From Verrucomicrobiales bacterium (GTDB lineage: Bacteria; Verrucomicrobiota; Verrucomicrobiia; Limisphaerales; Palsa-1400): a stretch of 51,021 nucleotides of DNA. The translations under genes and the position numbers were made by a program. A model generated the notes under the pieces. That model was not told where the DNA came from. It saw only the letters and a list, made by a program, of their open reading frames with translations, and did not search any database. Location of the stretch: assembly GCA_003140095.1 (NCBI GenBank), contig PLIU01000495.1:1-51021 (forward strand). Direction: 5' to 3'. Below are positions 31,492-40,235 of this stretch, piece by piece (the first letter of the stretch is position 1; each line of letters starts with the position of its first letter).

Positions 31492-31548
31492 CACAAACAT
31501 GAATTTCGCAAGGTGTCGGAAATCAATGGTCCATTGCCCATGTTTGTG
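31492..31548. promoter_or_regulatory. Nested inverted repeat upstream of cheB
   Basis: Outer arms CACAAACATG (31492-31501) and CATGTTTGTG (31539-31548) are perfect 10-base complements. Inside the 37-base spacer lies CAATGG-T-CCATTG (31524-31536). The whole is 26 bases upstream of the cheB start and downstream of the HDOD gene, so it may be an operator for cheB or an end-of-transcript structure. Confidence 0.45.
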
Positions 31549-31616
31549 GAAAGGATTACGATAACGATTAACACTAGGAGGAAAGGCCGCCCAAGAGAAT
31601 GGAATGCACCTCACGC

Positions 31617-32471
31617 TCATGCGACGGACAAATATTGGTTGACCGCTTTCATGGCTTCATGCAGGCGCGTGACCATCTGCTCGACTCTCTCCTTTTTCAA
31701 GCCCAGCAATTCGGCCATGTTCGGGCTGGGGCGGAGAGCACAGGCGTCGGTGGCGCCCGCAGAAGGACCGGAAAGATGGAACGCGCAATTGGCCAGATAA
31801 ATGACGGCCGAAAGTTGCGCCACAGGCTGAACAATTGGAGCATGATGATTGGCCACCGCTTCGATGATCATTTCCGGCAAGTTCCACTTTTGCAACAGGC
31901 AGGCGCCCACTTCGGCATGATTGGCCCCCAGCACCACCTTCTCCGCCTCAAAGCGGGAGAGAGAATTCTGGGAAATCAAGACGCGGATTTCCGCGCGGCA
32001 TTTGGGCGTGAAAATTTGGTTCAGGACGAGCTTGCCGATGTCGTGCAACAAGCCGGCGGTGAAGGCCACCGAGGGGTGGAAATTACCGTAGGCTTCGACT
32101 TCTGTCAGATACTCCGCACCCATGCCGATGCTTAGGGAATGGCCCCAGAGACCGTTGGCCTCGACGGCATAGCTGGGCAACGCGAACCCCATGGCGCCGC
32201 CGAAGCCGATGGCGCAAACCATGCGAAAAATGGCGTGGTCTCCGAGAATCAGGACCGCCTGGTCGATCGAGGAGACCGGGTCTTTCAAACCGGCGTGGGC
32301 GGAATTGCAAACCCGCAGCAGTTTGGCCGTCAGCACGTTGTCGCAACGGAGCGTTTGGATCAACTCGTCGCGGTGTGTTTCGGGTTGATTGAGCATCGTG
32401 ACCAGTTTGCGGGCCGTCTCCGGGACCATGGGCAACTCTTTGACCTGGCTGATGATTTCGGTGGCTGTCAT
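31617..32471 (-). CDS. HDOD-domain protein
   Basis: 284 residues, one complete HDOD domain (about 10-205) with the helical pattern LPMVPETARKLVTMLNQPE, the central block LLHDIGKLVLNQIF and the closing NHAEVGACLLQKWNLP helix. The HD metal residues are partly kept (HDIGK, NHAEVGA, NHH). HDOD proteins mostly act as non-catalytic signalling scaffolds and often sit in motility clusters. The C-terminal 70 residues are helical. ATG at 32471 lies 3 bases after the cheR stop, so it is co-transcribed with cheR. Confidence 0.88.
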   Translation of the reverse strand: MTATEIISQVKELPMVPETARKLVTMLNQPETHRDELIQTLRCDNVLTAKLLRVCNSAHAGLKDPVSSIDQAVLILGDHAIFRMVCAIGFGGAMGFALPSYAVEANGLWGHSLSIGMGAEYLTEVEAYGNFHPSVAFTAGLLHDIGKLVLNQIFTPKCRAEIRVLISQNSLSRFEAEKVVLGANHAEVGACLLQKWNLPEMIIEAVANHHAPIVQPVAQLSAVIYLANCAFHLSGPSAGATDACALRPSPNMAELLGLKKERVEQMVTRLHEAMKAVNQYLSVA

Positions 32472-32474
32472 AAA

Positions 32475-33365
32475 TTAGGCGTAGGCTAGGCGCGGCGCAG
32501 CCTCGCGTCCGGAGTGGGCTTGGAGGCGATAGACGCTGGGGCAGACCGTGGTCAAGAAGTCGGGCGCGCACAGCAGGCTCTCCGAGTGGCCGACCAGCAA
32601 ATAGCCTCCCGGAGTCAGTTTGCGGGACAATCGTTGCACCAGGTCTTCCTGTGTTTCCTGATCGAAATAGATCATCACGTTCCGGCAGAAAATCACATCG
32701 ACCGATTCGGCGAATGGAAATTCGGGTTCAAAGAGGTTGGCGTGGTGGAAGGCCACCAGTTTTTTGAGGTCGTCTTTGACCCGGCAACAGTCCTGATAAG
32801 CGCCGACGCCCTTCAAGAAATAGCGCTTCAACCATTCCACTTCCGGCAATTTGACTTGCTCGATCTGGTAAATGCCTTGCCGGGCGCGCAGCAGCATCTG
32901 CATGGAAATGTCCGACCCGATGACTTGGCCGCGATACTTGGGCTGGCCGGCGAAAAAATCCGCCAGCATGATGGCCACCGAGTACGCTTCCTCGCCGGAA
33001 GAACAGCCGGCGCTCCAAACCCGGAAGACGTCTCCGGGCCGGCGATTTTGGGCGCACACCCATTGCGGCAGCGCGGTTCGGGCCAGAAACTCGAAATGCG
33101 GCTCTTCCCGGAAAAAGCTCGTCACGTTGGTCGAGATCACGTCGATGAGTTCGCTCCATTCCTCCTGGGCCTCCGGAGATTTGAGGAAGTCGCAATACGC
33201 CTTGAAGCCGGCCAGTCCCAATGCTTTCAAACGGCGCTGCAAGCGTTGGCACACCATTTCCTTTTTGTCGGCCCCCAAATCGATTCGGCTGTGCTTGTAC
33301 ACTAGCTGCCGAAGGAATTCGTATTCCGCCGGGCTGAGCCATGGGTTGCTGTTGGTCGTCGCCAT
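32475..33365 (-). CDS. cheR: Chemotaxis receptor methyltransferase CheR
   Basis: 296 residues. The N-terminal helical CheR domain (residues 10-80) is followed by the S-adenosylmethionine-binding fold: FRVWSAGCSSGEEAYSVA (motif I with GEE), VIGSDISMQMLLRARQG, and VIFCRNVMIYFDQE before GGYLLVGHSESL. It transfers methyl groups to receptor glutamates. The MCP here ends in a probable CheR-tethering pentapeptide (GFKEF), and CheR contains the beta-subdomain region expected to bind it. First gene of the minus-strand cluster, divergent from cheW. Confidence 0.95.
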   Translation of the reverse strand: MATTNSNPWLSPAEYEFLRQLVYKHSRIDLGADKKEMVCQRLQRRLKALGLAGFKAYCDFLKSPEAQEEWSELIDVISTNVTSFFREEPHFEFLARTALPQWVCAQNRRPGDVFRVWSAGCSSGEEAYSVAIMLADFFAGQPKYRGQVIGSDISMQMLLRARQGIYQIEQVKLPEVEWLKRYFLKGVGAYQDCCRVKDDLKKLVAFHHANLFEPEFPFAESVDVIFCRNVMIYFDQETQEDLVQRLSRKLTPGGYLLVGHSESLLCAPDFLTTVCPSVYRLQAHSGREAAPRLAYA

Positions 33366-33380
33366 GTAAAATCACATGGA

Positions 33381-33408
33381 TCATCGGACTTTCCGTGCCA
33401 AAACTTAA
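33381..33408 (-). promoter_or_regulatory. Sigma-28-like promoter candidate upstream of cheR
   Basis: On the minus strand -35 TTAAGTTT (33408-33401), 12 bases, -10 TCCGATGA (33388-33381). Against the FliA consensus TAAAGTTT-N11-GCCGATAA this is 7/8 and 6/8, with a spacer one base longer. The leader to ATG 33365 would be about 9 bases, which is short. Confidence 0.3.
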
Positions 33409-33431
33409 GTCTGAGGCGCGGATGCCGACAA
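33405..33431 (+). promoter_or_regulatory. Sigma-28-like promoter candidate upstream of cheW
   Basis: -35 TTAAGTCT (33405-33412), 11 bases, -10 GCCGACAA (33424-33431). Compared with TAAAGTTT-N11-GCCGATAA it is 6/8 and 7/8 with the exact spacer. Its -35 overlaps that of the divergent cheR candidate in the palindrome ACTTAAGT (33403-33410). The leader to ATG 33450 would be only about 12 bases, with AAGG at 33436-33440. Confidence 0.4.
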
Positions 33432-33449
33432 AGAATAAGGCGCCACACC

Positions 33450-33947
33450 ATGAAAGCCGAAGATTGTTCCATTCCCAGGACCCCGTCCAGAGCCCTGCCA
33501 GGCAAATACCTCACGTTTGTCCTGGGCGGCGAATCGTATGGCATCGGCATCCTTCAGGTTCGCGAAATCATCCGTCCGACGGCCATCACACCCGTTCCGC
33601 AAATGCCTCCTCACATCCAAGGCGTCATCAATCTGCGCGGCAAGATCATCCCGGTGCTGGACTTGCGGGCCAGGTTTGGGTTGGCCGCGCCGGCTGTCAA
33701 CGATCGCTCTTGCATTGTGGTCGTGCAGGTCAACACGACCGAGTCCGCAGGCGTGCTCACGGGACTGTTGGTGGACTCGGTGGATGAAGTCATCAGCCTT
33801 TCGGACAAAGATATCGAGGCCACGCCGGAATTTGGCTGCCGGCTGGATACGCGTCATTTGCTTGGCATCGCCAAAGTGGGGCCGACGGTCAGAATCCTGC
33901 TTGATTTGGACCGGATCGTCGGCGATGAAACGCGGGCGCAGGTATGA
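33450..33947 (+). CDS. cheW: Chemotaxis coupling protein CheW
   Basis: 165 residues, a CheW SH3-like fold: YLTFVLGGESYGIGILQVRE, then GVINLRGKIIPVLDLRARFG and the closing LLGIAKVGPTVRILLDLDRI. It connects receptors to CheA in signalling arrays. First gene of the plus-strand transcript; its stop overlaps the cheA start by 4 bases (ATGA at 33944-33947). The gap to the divergent cheR is 84 bases and holds the promoter candidates. Confidence 0.95.
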   Translation: MKAEDCSIPRTPSRALPGKYLTFVLGGESYGIGILQVREIIRPTAITPVPQMPPHIQGVINLRGKIIPVLDLRARFGLAAPAVNDRSCIVVVQVNTTESAGVLTGLLVDSVDEVISLSDKDIEATPEFGCRLDTRHLLGIAKVGPTVRILLDLDRIVGDETRAQV

Positions 33948-35641
33948 ATTCGATCCCGCAAGAGGCGGAGATGCCCATCGTCCTCAATCTTGCCAGCGAC
34001 GGCGAACTGCTCAAAGAGTATGTCATCGAATCCCGCGAGCACTTGAACAACATCGAGCAGGGCGCCCTGCTGTTGGAGGAGCATCCGGAGGATGCCGACA
34101 CCTTGAACAGCGTCTTCCGCTCCTTTCACACTTTCAAAGGCGGCGCGGGATTTCTGAATCTTGTTCCTATCAACCATTTGGCGCACGGCCTGGAGTCGCT
34201 CCTGGACCTGGCGCGGCTGCACAAGCTCACGCTGAACGCCGAGCGGATCGATCTGATCTTGCGCGGACGCGACACGCTCAGACAGTTCATTGATCAAATT
34301 GACGCGCAACTCACCGGCGCCGCGCCGCCCGCGCCCATTATGATTGCGACCGGCGACTTCGGCCGCCAAATTCAGGCTGCCATGACCAACGAGCCGGAGC
34401 CGGCCTCTTCCAGCCAGCAGACGGAGCCAACCGCCGCCGCCGCTCCTTCCGCGGCATCCACAGTCAAGGTGGAAACCTCCAAGCTCGACAGCCTGGTGGA
34501 CATGGTGGGCGAATTGGTCATTGCGCAATCCTTGGTCGCGCAAGATTTCAACCCACAGGCCGCTGCCGACCCGCGGTTCGCGCGGAACCTGGCGCAAATG
34601 GCGCGCGTCACCCGCGAATTGCAGCGCGTAAGCCTGTCCTTGCGCATGGTGCCCATCCGCGGCGTCTTCCAAAAAATGGCGCGCGTGGTGCGCGATCTCG
34701 CCGCCCGGCAAAACAAGGAGGTCCAATTGGTGACTGAGGGCGAGGAGACGGAACTGGACCGCAATCTGGTCGAAGAATTGGCCGATCCGCTGTTGCACAT
34801 GATCCGCAACGCGGTCGATCACGGGATCGAGAACGCCGCGGCGCGCGCTGCCCAAGGCAAGCCTCGCGCCGGCGTCATCCATCTGCGCGCGCGACATCAA
34901 GCCGGCGGCATTCTGGTCGAATTGCAAGACGACGGACAGGGACTGGATAAGGAACGCATACTGGCCAAAGCCGTTGAGCAGGGCCTGGCCGCGCCGGACG
35001 TCAAATGGTCCGAGGAGGAGATTTTCCATTTCATTTTCGCCGCCGGTTTTTCCACCGCGCGCGAGGTGACTGACCTTTCCGGCCGCGGGGTCGGCATGGA
35101 CGTGGTGCGGCGCAACATCGAGCGGCTGCGCGGGCGGGTGGAGGTTACTTCAACGCCGGGGCAAGGAACGCTCTTCAAACTGGTGCTGCCATTGACGCTG
35201 GCTATTATTGACGGCCTGATCGTCACGGTGGGCGGCCAGCGCTACATCATCCCTACCTTGCTGGTGCGCGAATCCTTCCGCCCGCGCCGCGAGATGATTT
35301 CGACCCTTCAAGGCCGCGGTGAATTGGTTAATTTGCGCGGACGCCTGATACCCATGCTCCGATTGGGCGAGCAGTTCGGGGTCAAGCCGGCCGCCAGCAG
35401 CCCCGACGAGGGCATCATCGTCGTGGTGCAAACCGGCGCCTCGCTCAAATGCCTGCTGGTGGACGGGTTATTGCACCGACAGGAAGTCGTGATCAAAAGC
35501 GTAGGCGAGATGATCCGGCAGCGAAACGCCTGCATCGCCGGCGCTGCCATTCTAGGCGATGGCAGGGTCGGCCTGATCATCGACGTGAATTCGTTGGGGA
35601 GTTTCCCGGTCTCCTTTGGCGCGCGCGCGGCGAATAATTGA
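33944..35641 (+). CDS. cheA: Chemotaxis histidine kinase CheA lacking P2
   Basis: 565 residues. P1/Hpt at about 15-125 with phospho-His62 in FRSFHTFKGGAGF. A linker of about 45 residues (Ala/Glu/Pro-rich) stands where P2, the CheY/CheB docking domain, usually lies. P3 dimerisation follows (SKLDSLVDMVGELVIAQSL). P4 kinase has N box HMIRNAVDHGIE, G1 DDGQGLD and G2 GRGVGMDVV. P5 is CheW-like (GQGTLFKLVLPLTLAIIDG, ELVNLRGRLIPMLRL). It phosphorylates CheY and CheB. Overlaps cheW by ATGA; a 157-base gap separates it from flgB, with a weak terminator candidate. Confidence 0.95.
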   Translation: MNSIPQEAEMPIVLNLASDGELLKEYVIESREHLNNIEQGALLLEEHPEDADTLNSVFRSFHTFKGGAGFLNLVPINHLAHGLESLLDLARLHKLTLNAERIDLILRGRDTLRQFIDQIDAQLTGAAPPAPIMIATGDFGRQIQAAMTNEPEPASSSQQTEPTAAAAPSAASTVKVETSKLDSLVDMVGELVIAQSLVAQDFNPQAAADPRFARNLAQMARVTRELQRVSLSLRMVPIRGVFQKMARVVRDLAARQNKEVQLVTEGEETELDRNLVEELADPLLHMIRNAVDHGIENAAARAAQGKPRAGVIHLRARHQAGGILVELQDDGQGLDKERILAKAVEQGLAAPDVKWSEEEIFHFIFAAGFSTAREVTDLSGRGVGMDVVRRNIERLRGRVEVTSTPGQGTLFKLVLPLTLAIIDGLIVTVGGQRYIIPTLLVRESFRPRREMISTLQGRGELVNLRGRLIPMLRLGEQFGVKPAASSPDEGIIVVVQTGASLKCLLVDGLLHRQEVVIKSVGEMIRQRNACIAGAAILGDGRVGLIIDVNSLGSFPVSFGARAANN

Positions 35642-35725
35642 ACATCCTCCCTGGCGTAAGGGGACATTCTTGCCGCCACCGTTGGGCGGACTGGCAATAA
35701 CTTCCGGTCTTGGGCCGGCGCCAAG

Positions 35726-35753
35726 CGGCCGCTCCCCTATTTGGGCCGTTTTT
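35726..35753 (+). terminator. Weak intrinsic terminator candidate after cheA
   Basis: CGGCC (35726-35730) pairs with GGCCG (35744-35748), followed by TTTTT (35749-35753). A second hairpin CTTGG/CCAAG lies just upstream (35709-35725). The 5-base stem with a 13-base loop is weak, so read-through into flgB is likely. Confidence 0.3.
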
Positions 35754-35798
35754 GCCGGGTGGCACGTCTGCTGCTGAACAGGAGGAGAGCAAATAGTA

Positions 35799-36179
35799 AT
35801 GATTGACGCCCTGTTTACTGGATCCGATTACGTGGCCGCGAAGAAGATGCTGGATGTGACCATCCTGCGTCAGCAAGCCATTGCCAGCAATCTGGCTAAC
35901 GTGGAAACGCCCAATTACAAGCGCCTGGAGGTTTCTCCCGCGTTCGAAGCTCAATTGCGCCAAGCCGTCGCAAGTCAAAATCCAGCCGAAATCGCCAGCC
36001 TGCAACCGGAATTAGCGGTCGATGCCTCCGCCATTTCCGGCCGATCCGACGGGAACACGGTGCAATTGGAGACGGAGATGCTCAAGCTGAACCAAAACAC
36101 GGTGGAAAGCGCGCTGGAAACGCAATTGGTTAGCAACTCCCTGGCCACGCTCCGTCTGGCCATCACAGGCAAGAGCTGA
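35799..36179 (+). CDS. flgB: Flagellar proximal rod protein FlgB
   Basis: 126 residues. N-terminal rod motif QQAIASNLANVETPNYKR is typical of FlgB, and the C-terminal helix (LKLNQNTVESALETQLVSNS) matches the family end. It builds the proximal rod on the MS ring with FlgC and FliE. A strong ribosome-binding site (AGGAGGAG) lies 11 bases before ATG 35799. First gene of the structural flagellar run, 8 bases before flgC. Length is normal. Confidence 0.95.
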   Translation: MIDALFTGSDYVAAKKMLDVTILRQQAIASNLANVETPNYKRLEVSPAFEAQLRQAVASQNPAEIASLQPELAVDASAISGRSDGNTVQLETEMLKLNQNTVESALETQLVSNSLATLRLAITGKS

Positions 36180-36187
36180 TTTATTTT

Positions 36188-36619
36188 ATGATTAATCTTC
36201 TCCCTGGCATCCAAAGCAGTGCTTCGGCCCTCGACGCCGAGCGCATTCGCATGGACGTCGTCGCGCAGAACATCGCCAACGCCAACGTCACCCGCGACGT
36301 GGACGGCAAGCCCTATCAGCGCCAGGAGGTGGTCTTCGAGTCGGTGCTATGCGCCCTGCAAGATTCCGATTCCCTCGACGCCGGGGCGAAAACAGTGCAG
36401 ATCGCCCGCGTGCAAAAAGATGCGCGGCCGCCCCGGATGATCTATAACCCCGGGCACCCGGATGCCAACGCGCAAGGGATGGTGGCGATGCCCAATATTA
36501 ATATCCACGAGGAAATGGTCGATATGATCGCCTCCTCACGCTCGTATGAAGCAAACCTGGCCGTGGTCAAGAACGCCCGCACCATGGCCATGCAGGCGCT
36601 CTCGATTGGCAGGCATTAA
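36188..36619 (+). CDS. flgC: Flagellar rod protein FlgC
   Basis: 143 residues. N-terminal ASALDAERIRMDVVAQNIAN and C-terminal MVDMIASSRSYEANLAVVKN, AMQALSIGR are the FlgC rod signatures. It forms the proximal rod with FlgB. Eight bases after flgB and 16 before fliE, in the classic flgB-flgC-fliE order. Confidence 0.95.
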   Translation: MINLLPGIQSSASALDAERIRMDVVAQNIANANVTRDVDGKPYQRQEVVFESVLCALQDSDSLDAGAKTVQIARVQKDARPPRMIYNPGHPDANAQGMVAMPNINIHEEMVDMIASSRSYEANLAVVKNARTMAMQALSIGRH

Positions 36620-36635
36620 CACCATGACTTTTTAA

Positions 36636-37037
36636 ATGGACGCTCTTTCCGCAATGAAATTTGTGATGACCCCGCCGGCGGGAGGTCTTTCGGCCCACGC
36701 CGCGAAGGACCTTGCGGCATCGGCGGCAAAGTCCATTTCGCCCGCGGAGTTGCAACAGCTCGGTTCGGTCAACTCGGACACTGCGCTCCAATCGTCCGGG
36801 TCCGTCGCGGGCAGCGGCAGTAATTTTGCGAATGTGCTGGGCAATTTGGTCAACGAAGTAAACCAAAAGCAGGCGGCCGCCGGCAGCGCCGTCACCGGCT
36901 TGTTGAGCGGGCAGAACGTTCCCCTGCACCAGGCGATGATTTCGATGGAGGAAGCCAACGTTTCCTTTCAGATGATGGTAGAAGTGCGCAACCGGCTGCT
37001 GGACTCCTACCAGGAATTGATGCGCATGCAGATTTGA
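36636..37037 (+). CDS. fliE: Flagellar hook-basal body adaptor FliE
   Basis: 133 residues, longer than the usual ~105 because of an Ala/Ser-rich N-terminus. The C-terminal block (SNFANVLGNLVNEVNQKQAA, then VPLHQAMISMEEANVSFQMM, VEVRNRLLDSYQELMRMQI) is a clear FliE. It joins the MS ring to the rod and is exported early. Lies between flgC and fliF in the same operon. Confidence 0.93.
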   Translation: MDALSAMKFVMTPPAGGLSAHAAKDLAASAAKSISPAELQQLGSVNSDTALQSSGSVAGSGSNFANVLGNLVNEVNQKQAAAGSAVTGLLSGQNVPLHQAMISMEEANVSFQMMVEVRNRLLDSYQELMRMQI

Positions 37038-37046
37038 TAAACCGAA

Positions 37047-38621
37047 ATGAATAAAAACCTCACTCAATTGGGACAGCAGTTGCTGGCCATCTGGAAGCAA
37101 CTTGGGCTTAATCAGCGCATCAGCATCGTCATGGCCACGGCCGTGGTATTCGTCGGCCTCGGCACGATGGTCTTTTGGTCCAGCCGCCCCGATTTCGCCC
37201 TGCTCTACGGCAAACTCGACGATGGCGAAGCCTCCAAGATCGTGGCCGCGCTGGACGAATCCAAGATCCCCTATCAAGTCCGCGGCGGTTCCATCTACGT
37301 TCCTTCCGACAAGGTTTATCAAGTCCGCATGCAGATGGCCGGCAAGGGCATTCCGCGCGGCGAGGGAGTCGGTTTCGAGATTTTTGACAAGGCCAATTTC
37401 GGCATCTCCGACTTTGTGCAGCGCGCCAACTACACCCGCGCCGTCCAGGGCGAATTGGCCCGCACCATCAGCCAGCTCGATCAAATCGAGTCCGCCCGCG
37501 TCATGATCGTCATGCCGGAAAACCGCCTGGTGATCGACAACGGGCGCAAACCCACCGCGTCGGTCTTCGTGCATGTGCGCGGCAGCGCCACCTTGCCCGC
37601 CGCCGCCGTCAACTCCATCCGCTTCCTGGTGGCCAACAGCGTGGAAGGGCTGCAAGTCAACAATGTTTCGGTGGTGGACAACCAGGGCAACGTCCTTTCG
37701 GAAAACGAGGAGACCGACTCGCTGGCCGGTTTGTCCAACAACCAGCTTACGGCCCGCCGCAACTTTGAACAGTACCTTAGCAAAAAGGCCCAAGGCATGC
37801 TCGAACAGGTGCTGGGCGCCGGCCAGGCGGTCGTCCGCGTCTCGACCGATTTGAATTGGGACATCACCAAGCGCACCGAGGTGAAATATGATCCCGACGG
37901 CCAAGTCGCCACAACTACCACCATCAACGACGAGAACACCGAGCCGGCCACCAGCAGTCCCGGCGGTCCGCCCGGGGTAACGGCCAATTCGTCGGAAACC
38001 AATGTGACGGCGGCCATGCCCGTCAACAAAAGCAAAACCACCAAGAAAGTGACCAGCAATCAGTACGAGATCAACACGATGACCAGTGACGTTACCCAGG
38101 CCGCCGGCGGCATCAAGCGCCTCTCCGCCGCCGTTTTCATCGCCTTGCGTTTTGAGGGAAAAGGGGCGGAGCGCAAGGCCGCGCCGCGCACGCCGGAGCA
38201 GCTGGAAAAATTACGTCACATCGTGCAAAGCGCCCTCGGATTGGATGCGACCGGCGATGCGAACCGCAAGGATGACATCGCGCTGGAGGAGATGCCCTTC
38301 AACGACCAGCCGGCAACGGAATTGACGCAGCAACTGGACCAACAGGAGAAGCGCCAGTTCTGGTATGATACGGCCCTCAAAGGCATTTACCCGGCGCTGG
38401 CCGCCGCCGTTCTGTTCCTTTTTTGGCGTTTGTGGCAAAAGACGACCAAGGATGAAATTCCCATTGCCATTCCCGCGACCAATGGCAACGGCAACGGCCA
38501 TCGCAAGTCCGCCCAGGGCACGGTCACCGTCGAAGTGCTCAACCAGTTGATCCGGGAGAACCCCGCCAACATGACCCAGGCCGTGCGCAGTTGGCTCTCC
38601 CGCAGCAAACCCCAGGATTGA
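37047..38621 (+). CDS. fliF: Flagellar MS-ring protein FliF
   Basis: 524 residues. TM1 at about 27-45 (IVMATAVVFVGLGTMVFW). The periplasmic YscJ-type ring-building domain includes ALDESKIPYQVRGGSIYVPS and YTRAVQGELARTISQLDQIE. A Pro/Thr-rich insertion lies at 290-330. TM2 sits near the C-terminus (GIYPALAAAVLFLFWRLW), and the final helix LIRENPANMTQAVRSWL is the FliG-binding segment. It forms the MS ring in the inner membrane. Ends 2 bases before fliG. Confidence 0.95.
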   Translation: MNKNLTQLGQQLLAIWKQLGLNQRISIVMATAVVFVGLGTMVFWSSRPDFALLYGKLDDGEASKIVAALDESKIPYQVRGGSIYVPSDKVYQVRMQMAGKGIPRGEGVGFEIFDKANFGISDFVQRANYTRAVQGELARTISQLDQIESARVMIVMPENRLVIDNGRKPTASVFVHVRGSATLPAAAVNSIRFLVANSVEGLQVNNVSVVDNQGNVLSENEETDSLAGLSNNQLTARRNFEQYLSKKAQGMLEQVLGAGQAVVRVSTDLNWDITKRTEVKYDPDGQVATTTTINDENTEPATSSPGGPPGVTANSSETNVTAAMPVNKSKTTKKVTSNQYEINTMTSDVTQAAGGIKRLSAAVFIALRFEGKGAERKAAPRTPEQLEKLRHIVQSALGLDATGDANRKDDIALEEMPFNDQPATELTQQLDQQEKRQFWYDTALKGIYPALAAAVLFLFWRLWQKTTKDEIPIAIPATNGNGNGHRKSAQGTVTVEVLNQLIRENPANMTQAVRSWLSRSKPQD

Positions 38622-38623
38622 CC

Positions 38624-39670
38624 ATGATTATGGAAGCCGATATTGCCGCCCAACAAATCTCCAAAATGACACGCCACCAGAAACTGGCGGCGCTGCTGGT
38701 CGTGCTGGGCACCGAGAGCGCCGCACAAATTCTCAAGAGCCTGGACGAGCACGAAGTGGAGTTGGTCTCCACAGAGATGGCCAAGTTGACGCTCGTCACC
38801 CAGGAGATGCGCCAGGAGATTCTGCGCGAGTTCAGCGAAATGGCCGTCCAAGCCGGCACGGCGGCGCTGGGCGGGGCCGCTTACACCAAAGCGGTGCTGG
38901 AAAAATCCGTCGGCCTCTTTCGCGCCTCCGACATCATCGGCCGTGTTTCCCCCGCGCGCGTCCCGGTCGGTTCCATGCGGCAGATCGTCGAGATGGACGT
39001 GCGCCAGCTCTTCAATTTACTCAAAGAGGAACAGCCCCAAACGGTGGCTCTGGTAGCCAGCTATCTTACCCCGGAAAAAACATCGCAGTTGCTGACCAGC
39101 TTTTCCGACGCGGCGCGCGACCAGATCATCGAGCGCCTGGCCACGCTAGGCCCGACGCCGGTCGAGGTAGTGGAAACAATCGTGCAAGTGCTCAGCCTGA
39201 AAACGAACGTCAAATCCACCCGGGCGTTGAATCAGACCGGGGGCCTCAAAACGGCCGCCGACGTGCTCAACGCCATGGACCGGAATTTCAGCGATCCGCT
39301 GCTAACCGAATTAGACCGGCGCAATCCCGAATTGAGCCAGGCCATTCGCCACAAAATGTTCACCTTCGAGGACCTCCTCACGCTGGAGGCCTCCGCGCTG
39401 CAAAAGGTCATGCGCGAAGTCGATATGCGCGATCTGGCCGTGGCCCTCAAGGGCGCCAGCCCCAAATTGAAGGACGCGCTGCTGGGCTGCATCTCCAAAC
39501 GCGCCGCCGAAACCGTCAAAGAGGAAATCTCCTTCCTCGGCTCACTCAAGAAAAAGGACATCGAAGCCGCGCAAACGCGGGTGGTGGACAGCGTGCGCCG
39601 GTTGGAGAGCGAAGGAGAAATCGAAACTCACAGCGCCCCCGGCGCCGAACACGATGAAGCCCTGGTCTGA
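38624..39670 (+). CDS. fliG: Flagellar motor switch protein FliG
   Basis: 348 residues from ATG 38624, 2 bases after fliF (an in-frame start at 38591 would lie in fliF). Domains in order: FliG_N (KLAALLVVLGTESAAQILKS), FliG_M with the EEQPQ motif (LLKEEQPQTVALVASYL), and FliG_C with the torque helix (VMREVDMRDLAVALKGAS) carrying the conserved charged residues. It couples stator force to rotation and binds FliF and FliM. Its end overlaps fliH by 17 bases. Confidence 0.95.
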   Translation: MIMEADIAAQQISKMTRHQKLAALLVVLGTESAAQILKSLDEHEVELVSTEMAKLTLVTQEMRQEILREFSEMAVQAGTAALGGAAYTKAVLEKSVGLFRASDIIGRVSPARVPVGSMRQIVEMDVRQLFNLLKEEQPQTVALVASYLTPEKTSQLLTSFSDAARDQIIERLATLGPTPVEVVETIVQVLSLKTNVKSTRALNQTGGLKTAADVLNAMDRNFSDPLLTELDRRNPELSQAIRHKMFTFEDLLTLEASALQKVMREVDMRDLAVALKGASPKLKDALLGCISKRAAETVKEEISFLGSLKKKDIEAAQTRVVDSVRRLESEGEIETHSAPGAEHDEALV

Positions 39671-40235
39671 AACACTCTCTTTGCCCAAGCCGTTGCGCCA
39701 TCTCCGCCTCAAGGGCGAGGCCGGCGCCGACACGCCGTTGGCGGCGGAGGAGCAGTTGCGCGCCAGTTACGAACGGGGGCGGCGCGAGGCGGAGCAAGCC
39801 TTGAGCGAGCAATTGCTTCAGCAGCGGGCGGAGGTGCATGAATTGATGCGCGGCGTGCTGGACGCCTTGCGTCAGGCCGTGCCGCAAGTTGTGCGCGACA
39901 CCGAGAACACCATGATCGCCCTCTCCCTTTCCGTGGCCCAAAAACTGGTCGCCGACACCCCCATTTCCGTCGTGCTGGTTGAAACGGTCGTGCGCGACGC
40001 GCTGGCCCAGATCGAAGGCACCGCCCAATTCACCGTCCGCCTGCATCCAGCCGATTTGGACTTGCTGCAAAAATCCGATTCCCCGCTCCTGGGCGGCGGC
40101 GAGGCCCAGGAGTTTCGTTTTCTATCCTCGCCGGAAGTCACACGTGGCGGCTGTCTGGTGCAAACCCAGTTCGGGACGGTCGATGCGCGCCGCGAAACAA
40201 AATTCGACCTTCTGCAAAGGACGATAACGGCATGA
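39654..40235 (+). CDS. fliH: Flagellar export ATPase regulator FliH
   Basis: 193 residues. A helical N-terminal half with Glu/Arg/Gln-rich coiled coil (YERGRREAEQALSEQLLQQR) is followed by the FliH C-terminal domain (IALSLSVAQKLVADTP, VRLHPADLDLLQKSD, GGCLVQTQFGTVDARRETKF). It binds and holds FliI at the export gate. Overlaps fliG by 17 and fliI by 4 bases. Confidence 0.88.
   Translation: MKPWSETLSLPKPLRHLRLKGEAGADTPLAAEEQLRASYERGRREAEQALSEQLLQQRAEVHELMRGVLDALRQAVPQVVRDTENTMIALSLSVAQKLVADTPISVVLVETVVRDALAQIEGTAQFTVRLHPADLDLLQKSDSPLLGGGEAQEFRFLSSPEVTRGGCLVQTQFGTVDARRETKFDLLQRTITA

Noticed and set aside
35760-35774. Sigma-54-like site TGGCAC-N5-CTGC upstream of flgB
   Set aside because: The predicted start of transcription would fall inside or after the ribosome-binding site AGGAGGAG, and the second box deviates; chance is likely.
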